From Nocardia brasiliensis (GTDB taxonomy: Bacteria > Actinomycetota > Actinomycetes > Mycobacteriales > Mycobacteriaceae), in assembly GCF_011801125.1 (NCBI RefSeq), contig NZ_CP046171.1, positions 3,410,001-3,474,000 of the forward strand: a stretch of DNA of 64,000 nucleotides. Reading direction: 5' to 3'. Shown in pieces: positions 9,345 to 17,941 of the stretch; position 1 is the first letter of the stretch, and each line of letters starts with the position of its first letter. The notes under the pieces are model-generated. The model saw only the letters and a program-made list of their open reading frames with translations, ran no database searches and was not told the DNA's origin. The position numbers and the translations under genes are program-made.

Positions 9345-11107
9345 CCACGACACTGCTCACCGGGGGCGATATCGAATACGACACGCTCGTGCGCGCGCTG
9401 ACCAGGCAGGCCGCCCAGCGGCCGGACCGGCTCGCCTACAGCTTTCTGAGCTACCCGGATTCGACCTCGGCGCACGGGGTGACGGAGTCGCTCACCTACG
9501 CCGAAATCGACCGTGCGGCACGGGCTTACGCGGCGACGCTGCTCCAGGTGGCGCATCCCGGCGACCGGGCGGTGCTGCTGCTCCCGCCGGGACTGGAGTA
9601 TGTGAAGGCATTTTTCGGCTGCCTCTACGCCGGCATCATCGCGGTGCCGCTGTATCCGCCGAGCGCGCACAACTCCAACGGCCGCATCGACGCGGTGTGC
9701 GTCGACGCCGACCCGGCCTGCCTCGTCACCACCGACGACGCGCTGCCCAATGTGACCGCGTGGCTGGACAATTCACCGACCGACACCACCCGGCTGATCG
9801 TGACCACCGGCGAGGTGAACGAGCGGCTCGCGACTGACTGGGAGCCGGTGCTCGTCGACCGTGATCAGATCGCGCTGCTGCAGTACACCTCCGGCTCCAC
9901 CCGCACACCGGCCGGTGTGATGGTGCCGCACCGCGGCCTGCTCGCCAACGCCAGGCAGACCTACCAGATGATGTATCACGTTGGGGTCGGCCCGGAGGAC
10001 GAGGTGGGCTTCGTCAGCTGGCTGCCGCTGTTCCACGACATGGGCCTGATGGTCGGGGTGATCATGCCGATCATCAACGGCCACGGCGTGGTTCAGCTCT
10101 CGCCGACCTCGTTCCTGCGCAGGCCCGAGCGGTGGCTGCGGGCGATCAGCGACCATCCCGCCCAGGTCTTCGCGGCCTCGCCGAACGTCGGCTATGAGCT
10201 GTGCGCCGAGCGGGTCGGCCCCAAGGAACTCGACGGCATCGACCTGAGTCGCTGGCGCTACGCGCTCTCGGGCGCGGAACCGGTGCGGGTCAGCACGATC
10301 CGCAAGTTCCACGCCGCCTTCGCCGCACACGGCCTGGCCGAGTCGAGCCTGATCGCGGGCTACGGACTGGCCGAGGCGACGCTGCTGGTCTCGGTCAACT
10401 GGCGCACGCTCTCCGGCGTGCAGACACTCACCGTGGACCGGGAAGCGCTCGCCGCCGGGCACGTGGTGGCCGCGCAGGACGGCGCGGACATCGTCAGCGG
10501 TGGCGCCCCGGCGCCCGGCACCGAGGTCAGGATCGTCGATCCGGAGACCAAACAGCCGCTGCCGGAGAACCGGCTCGGCGAGATCTGGGTCAACGGCCCG
10601 TCACTGTGCTCCGGCTATTTCAACCGGCCCGCGGAGACCGAGGAGACCTTCCGCGCCGAACTCGCGCCGCGCGACGGCAAGTACTACCTGCGCACCGGTG
10701 ACATCGGATTCCTGCACGAGGGCGAGGTCTATCCGACCACCCGGCTCAAGGACCTGATCATCATCGACGGTCGCAATTACTACCCGCCCGATATCGAGGA
10801 CGCCGCGGAGCAGGCGCATCCGCTGGTGCTGCCGGGGCGCTGCTCGGCCTTCTCCATCGAGGTCGGCGTGCAGGAGAAGATCGTGGTGCTGGTCGAGGCC
10901 AGGATCCCCACCGACGACACCACCACCGCGCGGGAGCTGCGCAACGCGGTGCGCGAGGCCATCTTCCGGGTGCACGACGTCGGCGTGCACGAGGTGCTGC
11001 TGCTGAGCCCCGGCGGGATTCCGCGCACTTCCAGCGGCAAGATCCAGCGTTCGGCCTCACGCACCGCCTACCTCGACGGCACGCTGCGTGTGCGGGGTGC
11101 GAAATGA
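9341..11107 (+). CDS. Fatty acyl-AMP ligase (FAAL-type)
   Basis: A 588-residue ANL-superfamily enzyme. The ATP loop is YTSGSTRTPAG (Thr183 onward). Other family marks are GYGLAEATLLVS, LRTGDIGFLHEGE, the A8-like DLIIIDGRNYYPPDIE and the A10 lysine Lys567 (TSSGK). The IIIDGRNYYPxDIE stretch and the phrase PLFHDMGL are characteristic of FAALs, which adenylate a fatty acid and hand it to a carrier protein without making acyl-CoA. It begins at the ATG overlapping the NRPS stop. In this cluster it could start the assembly line with a lipid chain or charge the free ACP at 13795. Which carrier it serves cannot be told from the sequence. Confidence 0.92.
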   Translation: MTTTLLTGGDIEYDTLVRALTRQAAQRPDRLAYSFLSYPDSTSAHGVTESLTYAEIDRAARAYAATLLQVAHPGDRAVLLLPPGLEYVKAFFGCLYAGIIAVPLYPPSAHNSNGRIDAVCVDADPACLVTTDDALPNVTAWLDNSPTDTTRLIVTTGEVNERLATDWEPVLVDRDQIALLQYTSGSTRTPAGVMVPHRGLLANARQTYQMMYHVGVGPEDEVGFVSWLPLFHDMGLMVGVIMPIINGHGVVQLSPTSFLRRPERWLRAISDHPAQVFAASPNVGYELCAERVGPKELDGIDLSRWRYALSGAEPVRVSTIRKFHAAFAAHGLAESSLIAGYGLAEATLLVSVNWRTLSGVQTLTVDREALAAGHVVAAQDGADIVSGGAPAPGTEVRIVDPETKQPLPENRLGEIWVNGPSLCSGYFNRPAETEETFRAELAPRDGKYYLRTGDIGFLHEGEVYPTTRLKDLIIIDGRNYYPPDIEDAAEQAHPLVLPGRCSAFSIEVGVQEKIVVLVEARIPTDDTTTARELRNAVREAIFRVHDVGVHEVLLLSPGGIPRTSSGKIQRSASRTAYLDGTLRVRGAK

Positions 11108-12066
11108 CCACCGCGCTGTCCACCCACGGCGACAAGCTGACCTGTTTCACCGCGGCGTTGGCGAGTGCGCTGCTGGCCAGGGGCGAAACCCGCTGGTGGC
11201 GGCCGCTGCTCGCGGGCGGTCCGGTGCTGGCCGTCACGCCGGCGCCGCAGGAACTGCTGCTGTTCGAACACGATGCCGTCGCGCCGCTGCCCGCGCTCGG
11301 GTTCGGCGTGCGGGGCGAGGACGACTGGGCCACGGCCTACCACGCCATAGAAGAGGAAGTGGCCGAGCATGGTTCGGTGGTGCTGCTCGCCGACATCTTC
11401 CACCTGCCATGGCAGCACGGATATCGGAAATGGCACGCGCCGCACTGGCTGGCCATCGTGGCGACCCTCGACGGCTGGGTGGTGGAGGACCCGCTCACCA
11501 TGACCACCGAGCTGGGACCGCAAACCGGGCAACGGGTTCCGGTGACCTCGGCCGCCGAGCTGCGGTCCTGGTCGGTGAGCCTTGGCCCGGACGACACGGT
11601 CGCGTTGCTGCGCGAACAGGCGATGGCGGGCGCGCCGGAGATCGCGGTGGGCCGCACCTATCGCTGGCTGGAGACCCGTCCGGCCGAACGTCGCGCCCCG
11701 CGCCCGGATCGGTTGGTGGGCGCGGACGCGCTGGTCGCGCTGGCCAGCCGCTACCAATTCGCCGCGACCCCGGACGATTTCACCCAGCTCGACGACCTGT
11801 GGCAGGCGCTGCGCCAGCGCGAACTGCTGCTCTGGGCCGCGGAATTCGACGACGAGGTGCTCGACGACGCGGGCCGCGCGCACTGGGACCGCGCGGTCGC
11901 GCAGTGGCGCACCCTCCCGCCGTTGCTGATGCACGCCAGGATGCGCGCCGCCGCGGGCGGCACTGTGCAGACCGCGCTCATCGCCGAAACCCTGCTGGCC
12001 CTGGCCGAATACGAGGGCAAGCACCTCGCCTTCGCGCACCGCCGACCGGAAGGAACGTGGCGATGA
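11104..12066 (+). CDS. BtrH-like cysteine acyltransferase / papain-fold protein
   Basis: A 320-residue protein. The N-terminal half follows the pattern of BtrH-type proteins (butirosin acyl-ACP:aminoglycoside acyltransferase) and of papain-like folds: Cys14 in KLTCFTAALASAL, a GFG motif near 66-68, ADIFHLPW at 96-103, then His114 (HAPHWLAIV) and Asp129 (WVVEDP). Cys14-His114-Asp129 would form a triad. The C-terminal part is helical and acidic, with no motif I can name. ATGA overlaps on both sides put it in one operon with the FAAL and the FkbH-like gene. By analogy with BtrH it may move an acyl group from the nearby free ACP to the product. This is inference; a peptidase role is the alternative. 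Confidence 0.62.
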   Translation: MTTALSTHGDKLTCFTAALASALLARGETRWWRPLLAGGPVLAVTPAPQELLLFEHDAVAPLPALGFGVRGEDDWATAYHAIEEEVAEHGSVVLLADIFHLPWQHGYRKWHAPHWLAIVATLDGWVVEDPLTMTTELGPQTGQRVPVTSAAELRSWSVSLGPDDTVALLREQAMAGAPEIAVGRTYRWLETRPAERRAPRPDRLVGADALVALASRYQFAATPDDFTQLDDLWQALRQRELLLWAAEFDDEVLDDAGRAHWDRAVAQWRTLPPLLMHARMRAAAGGTVQTALIAETLLALAEYEGKHLAFAHRRPEGTWR

Positions 12067-13805
12067 CCGCCGACATCGCGGTGCGACTGGCACCCGCCGA
12101 CGGCTACCTCGCGTGGACCCAGCACGCGAAAACACTGTCCCGCGAGGCGATCCCGCCCAGTCCAGGCGTCCGATTGGCGGTGCTGGCGACCTACACCACC
12201 GACTTCCTCACCGAGCTGCTGCCGCTGGCCTGCGCCCGCGCCGGGCTGAACGCCGAGCTGCTCGAATTCCCGTTCGGACAGGTCGAGCAGGTGCTGCTCG
12301 CGCCGCAGACGCCATTGCGCGAAGGCGATTACGTCGTCCTCGCGGGCACCCACCACGACGTCACCGGCGCGGTCGAGGAGACCGTGGATCGCTGGGTCGG
12401 GCTGTGGGACGCCGCGGCCCGCTCCGGGGTCCGCGTCGTGCAACTCGGGTTCGCACCGCCGGCGGTCGACGCCTACGGCGCGGCCGCCTGGCGCACCCCG
12501 CAGTCGCTGTCGCATCGGGTGCGCGAGGTCAATACGCGCCTGGCCGAACAGGCGGCGGGCCGGGTGCTGTTCGTCGACGTGGAACAGCTCGCCGCACAGG
12601 TGGGATTGCGGCACTGGGAGGACCCGCGCAGTTGGTATCGGGTGCGCCAGCCGTTCGCGGCGGACAGCCTGCCGTGGCTGGCCGCCGCGATCGCCGATAC
12701 GGTCGCGGCCGACCGCGGCCGCTCCGCGCGGTGCGTGGTGGTCGACCTCGACGGCACTCTGTGGGGTGGCGTCCTCGGCGACGACGGCATCGACGGCATC
12801 CGGGTCGGGACCGGCGCCGATGGTGAGGCCTTCGCCGAGTTCCAGCGCTACCTGCGCGCGCTCACCGAGCGCGGCGTGCTGCTCGCGGTGGCCAGCAAGA
12901 ACGATCGTGAGCTGGCGCTGCGCGCCATCGACGAGGCGCCGGGCATGGTGCTGCGGGTCGCCGACTTCACCCATATCGTCGCCGACTGGCGGCCGAAATC
13001 CGAACAGCTCCAGGAGATCTCGCAGAAGATTCGGCTCGGGCTCGGCAGCATCGCGTTCGTCGACGACAACCCGGCCGAGTGCGCGCAGGTCCGGGCCGCG
13101 CATCCCGAGGTGCGCGCGCTGTGCCTGCCCGAGGCGCCCGCGAAGTTCCGCGCCGCGCTGGCCGCGTTGCCCTGGCTGCACCCCGGCGCGCTGTCCAGCG
13201 AGGATTTCGCGCGCCAGCGCTCCTACCAGGCGCTGGCCGCCGCCGAGCGGATCGTGACGGACAACCTGGACGAATTCCTGGCGAGCCTGGAGATGGTCGC
13301 GGTGATCGAACCGATCAACAGCACCACGGTGGACCGGGCCGCGCAGCTGATCGCCAAGACCAACCAGTTCAACCTGACCACCCGCAGGCATACCCAGAGC
13401 CAGGTGCGCAAGATGGCCGAGGACCCGCGCTGGTTCACCGCGATCCTGCGCCTGCGGGACCGATTCGCCGACCACGGCATCGTCGGCGTGCTGCTGGCCG
13501 AGCAGCACGGCGCTGCGGTCGAGATCGACACCCTGCTGCTGAGCTGCCGGGTGATCGGCCGTAACGCCGAACACAATCTGCTCGCCGCGGCCGCCGAATG
13601 GGCGCTGGCGCAGGGGAGTTCGCGATTGGTGGGCCGGTATCTCCCGACCGCCCGCAACGCGCTGGTGCGCGAGCTGTACCCCCAGCACGGCTTCACGCTG
13701 GAAGCGGAGTCGGAACAGGGGGCGGTATACGGATTCGACCTGACGGGCGGCGCGCCTGCGCGCAGTCCGCACGTGCGAGAGGCGCAGACCCAACATGGCT
13801 ACTGA
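12063..13805 (+). CDS. FkbH-like HAD-IIIC protein (glyceryl-ACP type)
   Basis: A 580-residue protein with the three-part FkbH layout: an N-terminal SGNH-like region (about 25-210), a HAD phosphatase domain with nucleophile motif DLDGT at 228-232 (LWGGVLGDDG follows) and SIAFVDDNPAE later, and a GNAT-like C-terminal part. FkbH proteins take 1,3-bisphosphoglycerate, dephosphorylate it and load glyceryl on a dedicated ACP. Such an ACP starts 11 bp before this gene ends. The FkbI/FkbK dehydrogenases and the O-methyltransferase that would turn glyceryl-ACP into methoxymalonyl-ACP are absent here. The glyceryl unit, if made, must have another fate. Some FkbH relatives act on other substrates. Confidence 0.88.
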   Translation: MTADIAVRLAPADGYLAWTQHAKTLSREAIPPSPGVRLAVLATYTTDFLTELLPLACARAGLNAELLEFPFGQVEQVLLAPQTPLREGDYVVLAGTHHDVTGAVEETVDRWVGLWDAAARSGVRVVQLGFAPPAVDAYGAAAWRTPQSLSHRVREVNTRLAEQAAGRVLFVDVEQLAAQVGLRHWEDPRSWYRVRQPFAADSLPWLAAAIADTVAADRGRSARCVVVDLDGTLWGGVLGDDGIDGIRVGTGADGEAFAEFQRYLRALTERGVLLAVASKNDRELALRAIDEAPGMVLRVADFTHIVADWRPKSEQLQEISQKIRLGLGSIAFVDDNPAECAQVRAAHPEVRALCLPEAPAKFRAALAALPWLHPGALSSEDFARQRSYQALAAAERIVTDNLDEFLASLEMVAVIEPINSTTVDRAAQLIAKTNQFNLTTRRHTQSQVRKMAEDPRWFTAILRLRDRFADHGIVGVLLAEQHGAAVEIDTLLLSCRVIGRNAEHNLLAAAAEWALAQGSSRLVGRYLPTARNALVRELYPQHGFTLEAESEQGAVYGFDLTGGAPARSPHVREAQTQHGY

Positions 13806-14043
13806 TGTGATGGAGCAGTTGCTCGAGCTGTTCGCCGAGGTGGTCGGCGAGCCGGCCGCCCACGGCCCCGACACCGTCCGCGCCGACATGGACACCTGGG
13901 ATTCCCTGGCGCAGGTCCGGTTGGTGTACGCGGTGGAACGCGCGTTCGCGGTGGAGCTTCCGGAGCGCACGCTCACCTCGGAACCGACGCTGGCCGAACT
14001 CGCCGCCGCCGTGGTTGCCGCACGGCGGGAGCGGGTGTCATGA
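13795..14043 (+). CDS. Free-standing acyl carrier protein
   Basis: An 82-residue acidic four-helix carrier protein. The phosphopantetheine attachment serine is Ser37 in TWDSLAQVRL. WDSL instead of the more usual DSL after a loop is typical of ACPs paired with FkbH proteins. It overlaps the FkbH-like gene by 11 bp and the MaoC-SDR gene by 4 bp, which argues for coupled translation. It is the likely acceptor for the FkbH product and the likely donor for the BtrH-like transferase. Loading by the FAAL is an alternative. Confidence 0.9.
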   Translation: MATDVMEQLLELFAEVVGEPAAHGPDTVRADMDTWDSLAQVRLVYAVERAFAVELPERTLTSEPTLAELAAAVVAARRERVS

Positions 14044-15587
14044 GCGCGCGCGTGTTCCGCGTGACCGACACCGATGTGGCGACCTACGCGGCCGCCACCG
14101 GCGATCGCAATCCGTTGCACGTGGACAACGATTTCGGTCACCGCTCGCCCTACGGCAGGCCGGTGGCGCACGGTGCGCTGGTGGTGACCCTGGCGCTGGC
14201 CGCGCTCGCCGAGACCACCGATCCGATGGCGGTGCGCGACATCCGGGCGACCTTCCGGCAGCCGACGATTCCCGGCCGCCGCTACGAGGTGGACTGGACG
14301 GTGTCGGAAAGCGAAGCCCGTGGTCGGGTCAGCTTCGGTGGGATCGAGGTGGTCGGCATCCGGTGCAGGCTCGGTTCGGTGCTGCCGTGGTGCGGGCCGG
14401 CGGCCGCGGACGAGCCGCGCCGCGAGGCGCCGCGCGTGCTCGGATTGGCAGATCTGGCAGGCGATTCCGCGCAGGCGCCGGGCGCGGAGCGCGGGACCTA
14501 CTCGGTGGACTACCCGTTGATCGCCGCGCTGGTGTCGCGGGTGATCGGTGGGCGCGTGCCCGAACACGTCGCCGCCGTGCTCGGCTGGGCCAGCTACTGG
14601 ACCGGCATGTGCACCCCGGGCCGGGACGCGCTGCTCGTCGCGGCGTCGGTGGTGTTGCACGGGTCCGGTTCCGGTGCGGTCGAGTTCGACACCGCGGCGC
14701 CCGAGGTGGACCGGCGCTCGGGTCTGGTCACCCTGCGGGCAGGCATGCGCTGCGGCGCCAGCGCCGATGTCACCGTGCAGAGTCTGATCAGAGAGTCGGT
14801 GCCCGGGCCAGATCCGAAGGAGCTGGCCGCCGTGCTGCCGCCCTCGGAGCGGCTCGCCGGCCGCACCATCCTGGTCGTCGGCGGCAGCCGGGGCCTCGGC
14901 GCGGCCGTCTCCCTGGGCCTGGCCAGTCAAGGGGCGCGGGTGCTGGTGAGCTGTACCCGCGCGCCCGAGGTGCTCGCCGCGGCCTCGCACGCCTATCGGG
15001 ACCGGCTGTGTCCGGTGCTCGCCGACGCAAGCGACGGTTACGCGCTCGGCGCGGCATTGCCCGAAGGACGGCTCGACGGCGTGGTTCTGCTTGCGGCACC
15101 GGCGATTCCGACCTTGCCGCTGGCGCCGGACGCGGTCGAGACCGCCGCGCAGTTCATGGCCGCGAGCACCCGGCTGGTCTTCGCGCCGCTGTCGGTGTGC
15201 GTGCCACGGCTCAACAAGGGGGCCACCGTGGTGTTGATCTCGTCGGAGGCGGTGCTCGCCCCGCCGCGCTGGTGGCCGCACTACGCGGCGTCCAAGGCGG
15301 CGGTCGAGGGGCTGGCGGAATACGTTGCGCGCCACCATCCGTGGCACGTGGTGGTGGTCCGTCCACCGCGGCTGTGGACCGATCTGACCAACACCCCGGG
15401 TGGGCGTGCGGTGAGCAACCCCATCGCCCCGGTCGCCGCCGATATCGTCAACGCCTTCTCCGCCGAAGATGCTGTCGCCGGGGAAGTTTCGGTACTCGGC
15501 GCGGCCGGATGGGGCGCGCCGTGGCCACTGCTGAGCGAGGAGGTGCGCGATGCTGGAGATCTCCGGTCTGAGCAAGTCGTACGGTAA
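14040..15587 (+). CDS. MaoC-like hydratase / SDR reductase fusion
   Basis: A 515-residue two-part enzyme. The N-terminal half is a hot-dog (MaoC) dehydratase with the hydratase motif GDRNPLHVD at 21-29, followed by a second, more diverged hot-dog-like stretch to about 265. The C-terminal half is a short-chain dehydrogenase with the nucleotide loop GGSRGLG starting at Gly281 and the catalytic pair Tyr415/Lys419 (YAASK). The PKS module upstream has no reducing domains. A ketoreductase plus dehydratase acting in trans is therefore the simplest role, giving an alpha,beta-unsaturated unit. It might instead act on the free ACP. No fusion partner resembling ER was seen. Confidence 0.82.
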   Translation: MSARVFRVTDTDVATYAAATGDRNPLHVDNDFGHRSPYGRPVAHGALVVTLALAALAETTDPMAVRDIRATFRQPTIPGRRYEVDWTVSESEARGRVSFGGIEVVGIRCRLGSVLPWCGPAAADEPRREAPRVLGLADLAGDSAQAPGAERGTYSVDYPLIAALVSRVIGGRVPEHVAAVLGWASYWTGMCTPGRDALLVAASVVLHGSGSGAVEFDTAAPEVDRRSGLVTLRAGMRCGASADVTVQSLIRESVPGPDPKELAAVLPPSERLAGRTILVVGGSRGLGAAVSLGLASQGARVLVSCTRAPEVLAAASHAYRDRLCPVLADASDGYALGAALPEGRLDGVVLLAAPAIPTLPLAPDAVETAAQFMAASTRLVFAPLSVCVPRLNKGATVVLISSEAVLAPPRWWPHYAASKAAVEGLAEYVARHHPWHVVVVRPPRLWTDLTNTPGGRAVSNPIAPVAADIVNAFSAEDAVAGEVSVLGAAGWGAPWPLLSEEVRDAGDLRSEQVVR

Positions 15588-16509
15588 GAAGCAGGTGCTC
15601 ACCGGCGTCGACCTGGTCGTGCGCCCCGGTGAGATCGTCGGCTTGCTCGGACCGAATGGTGCGGGCAAGACCACGACCGCCTCGATCGTCGCGGGCCTGA
15701 CGCCCGCCGACGCGGGGACGGTCCGCATCGACGAGATCGACCTCGCCGCCGAACCGCGCCGCGCCCGGCGCAAGCTGGGCTTCGCGCCCCAGGAACTCGG
15801 CGTCTATCCCACGCTGACCGCGCGGGAGAACCTGACCTTCTTCGGCAGGCTGATGGGCGTGGGCCGCAGGGAGCTACCCGGACGGATCGACGAGGTCGCC
15901 GCGCGCCTCGGCATCACGCCCTTCCTCGCCACCCGGGCGCATCAGCTCTCGGGCGGACAGCAGCGGCGGCTGCACACCGCGATGGCGCTGCTGCACGAAC
16001 CCGATGTGCTGTGGCTGGACGAGCCGACCGTCGGCGCGGACGTCTCGGCTCGCCAAGACCTGCTCGACGAGGTGCGCAACCTCGCCGACCGCGGCGCCGC
16101 GGTGGTGTACGCGACGCACTATCTCCCGGAACTCGAGGTGCTCGGGGCTCGGGTCGTCGTCCTGCATCAGGGCCGAATCCTGGCCCAGGGCAGTGCCGCC
16201 GAGCTGATCGAGCGGCACGCGCAGGCGGCGGTGAGCCTCGAGTTCGCGACCGAGGTTCCCGCGAGTCTCGGCGGGTTCCTCGCCGCGCCGGGCGCCGAGG
16301 TGCTCGACGCGCGCCGCTTGGTCATTCCGACGAGCACGCCGGGACAACTGCTCGCGCAGCTGTTCACCACGCTGGACACCGACACCGAGCAACTGCTTGC
16401 CGCCGAGATCCAGCACCCCGATTTGGAGAACGCCTATCTGGCGATCATGCGCGCGGCCGCGGCCGGCGCCGAGCCGCCCGCCGAAGGGATCCGAGATGCT
16501 GTTGCATGA
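15550..16509 (+). CDS. ABC transporter ATP-binding protein (drug-export type)
   Basis: A 319-residue ATPase. Walker A is GPNGAGKTT at 34-42, the signature is LSGGQQRR, and Walker B is VLWLDEPTVGAD. It belongs to the DrrA/NodI-like group that pairs with ABC-2 permeases. The start is the ATG preceded by a GAGGAGGTG ribosome site; the gene overlaps the preceding coding sequence by 38 bp. With the permease gene that follows it most likely exports the cluster product or gives self-protection. Confidence 0.93.
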   Translation: MLEISGLSKSYGKKQVLTGVDLVVRPGEIVGLLGPNGAGKTTTASIVAGLTPADAGTVRIDEIDLAAEPRRARRKLGFAPQELGVYPTLTARENLTFFGRLMGVGRRELPGRIDEVAARLGITPFLATRAHQLSGGQQRRLHTAMALLHEPDVLWLDEPTVGADVSARQDLLDEVRNLADRGAAVVYATHYLPELEVLGARVVVLHQGRILAQGSAAELIERHAQAAVSLEFATEVPASLGGFLAAPGAEVLDARRLVIPTSTPGQLLAQLFTTLDTDTEQLLAAEIQHPDLENAYLAIMRAAAAGAEPPAEGIRDAVA

Positions 16510-17287
16510 CTCCGCCGTCGATCGGGTGCGCGCGCTGTCCTGGGCCGATCTGCGCCGGATCCGGTCGGACCCGGCACAGCTCATCGTGCTCACGGTGCTT
16601 CCCATCGGCATGATGGCGTTCCTGACCCCGGCGAACAAGGCGCAGCTGCGCTTCTTCGGCGGGTTCCCCAACGCCAGCGGCATCGAGCAGGCGGGGCCGG
16701 GCACCATCGTGATGTTCGCGTTCTTCATCACGACCCTGCTCGGCGCCTCGTTCTTCCGCGAACACGAGTGGGGCACCTGGGACCGGCTGCGCGCCGCACC
16801 CGTGCGCGCCGGCGAGATCATCCTCGGTAAATCGCTGCCGTCGGTGCTGTTCTCGCTGGCGCACCTGAGCATCCTGTGGGTGGTCGCGTTCACGCTGTGG
16901 GACCTGCGCAGCAAGGGATCGGTCTGGCTGCTGCTGCCGATCAGCGCGTCGCTCATGGCCGCGACCTGGGGGTTCGGTATCGCCCTTGTCTCGCTGTGCC
17001 GCACCATCGATCAGCTCTCGATCATGGCGCAGGTCGGCTCGCTGGCCATCGGCGGGCTGGCGGGCACGATCACCCCGCGGGACACGCTGCCGGGCTGGGC
17101 GCAGGCCTTGTCGCCGTTCACGCCGCAGTACTGGGCGCTGAAGGGGTACCAGGACGTCATCCTGCGCGGGGCCGGCTTCGGGGACATCGTCGAACCGTGC
17201 CTGATCCTGCTCGGGGTCGGTGTGGTCGGCGGGCTGATCGCGCTGTTCCGGTTCCGGCTCAGCCACAGCAAGGTCGGCCGCAGCTGA
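16496..17287 (+). CDS. ABC-2 type transporter permease
   Basis: A 263-residue membrane protein with about six hydrophobic segments, including LIVLTVLPIGMMAFL near 28-42, TIVMFAFFITTLLGA, and a final ILLGVGVVGGLIALF. The motif FREHEWGTWDRLRAAP is the usual ABC-2 coupling loop. The start is the ATG 14 bp before the ATPase stop. It is the last gene of the biosynthetic run; the next gene lies on the other strand, 3 bp away, so the cluster ends here on the right side. Confidence 0.92.
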   Translation: MLLHDSAVDRVRALSWADLRRIRSDPAQLIVLTVLPIGMMAFLTPANKAQLRFFGGFPNASGIEQAGPGTIVMFAFFITTLLGASFFREHEWGTWDRLRAAPVRAGEIILGKSLPSVLFSLAHLSILWVVAFTLWDLRSKGSVWLLLPISASLMAATWGFGIALVSLCRTIDQLSIMAQVGSLAIGGLAGTITPRDTLPGWAQALSPFTPQYWALKGYQDVILRGAGFGDIVEPCLILLGVGVVGGLIALFRFRLSHSKVGRS

Positions 17288-17290
17288 GGG

Positions 17291-17797
17291 CTATTCGATG
17301 GGCTGGGTGATGGCGTTGTGCTCGTCGTTGATCAGGTGAAAGGCCGAGGCCAGGTCGTCCAGGGCGGTCTGCCAGAGCGATTCGGTGCCGTCGCCGTGCG
17401 GATTTCCGCTGCTCAAGGAGAGCAGCACCTGCGCGGCCTCGGCGGCTCGGGCCGCGGCGTCGAGCAGCACCGGCGCCTGATCGGAGGTGTGGCGCGGGGC
17501 CAGCGCGTCGATCCGGTTGTGCAGCCAGTGCGCGTCGAAATGCGCCTGTTCGGTGGCGTTCTCGCCGTCCAGGGCGGACTGGGTGCTCGCCGCCGTCCAG
17601 CGGCGAGCCAATTCCTGCTGGTCCGGGGTGTTGGTCACGGCACTGCGCAGTTCACTGCTGAACACCCGCTGTAGCAGCGCCGCGAGCTTGGCGCGCTCGA
17701 CCGCAGGATCGATGCCGTCGGTGACGAGGGCATCGGTCTCGCCGGGGTCGATGTTCAGTACCGCCAGAATTGCCCTCAGCTGCGCGATCGTCGCCAC
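17291..17797 (-). CDS. Hypothetical helical protein
   Basis: A 168-residue, soluble, alanine-rich, largely helical and acidic protein. I do not recognise a family. It starts at GTG, with CAGGGG a few bases upstream as a weak ribosome site. Its 3' end nearly touches the 3' end of the ABC permease (3 bp apart), so the two transcripts converge. No signal peptide, membrane segment or catalytic motif is visible. Codon use is like the neighbours, which supports real coding. Confidence 0.6.
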   Translation of the reverse strand: MATIAQLRAILAVLNIDPGETDALVTDGIDPAVERAKLAALLQRVFSSELRSAVTNTPDQQELARRWTAASTQSALDGENATEQAHFDAHWLHNRIDALAPRHTSDQAPVLLDAAARAAEAAQVLLSLSSGNPHGDGTESLWQTALDDLASAFHLINDEHNAITQPIE

Positions 17798-17941
17798 TCA
17801 ACCCCTGCCTGTCTGCCTCGCCGAGCCGCTCCTCGGCACCACCCGACCCCCGTACACGGAAACGATTAACCAAATGATAGCCGCACGGTCTCATCGTGGC
17901 ACCGCAAACGCCGCGCGAATCGTTCGGCGCACAATGCGTGT

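Noticed and set aside
12063..14043. Methoxymalonyl-ACP extender pathway
   Set aside because: FkbH-like protein and ACP are present, but FkbI, FkbK and the O-methyltransferase FkbG are missing, so the full pathway is not encoded here.
11751..15773. 1340-codon minus-strand frame across the FAAL-side genes
   Set aside because: Composition is low-complexity Arg/Ala with no recognisable motif; it covers six real genes with conserved active sites on the other strand.
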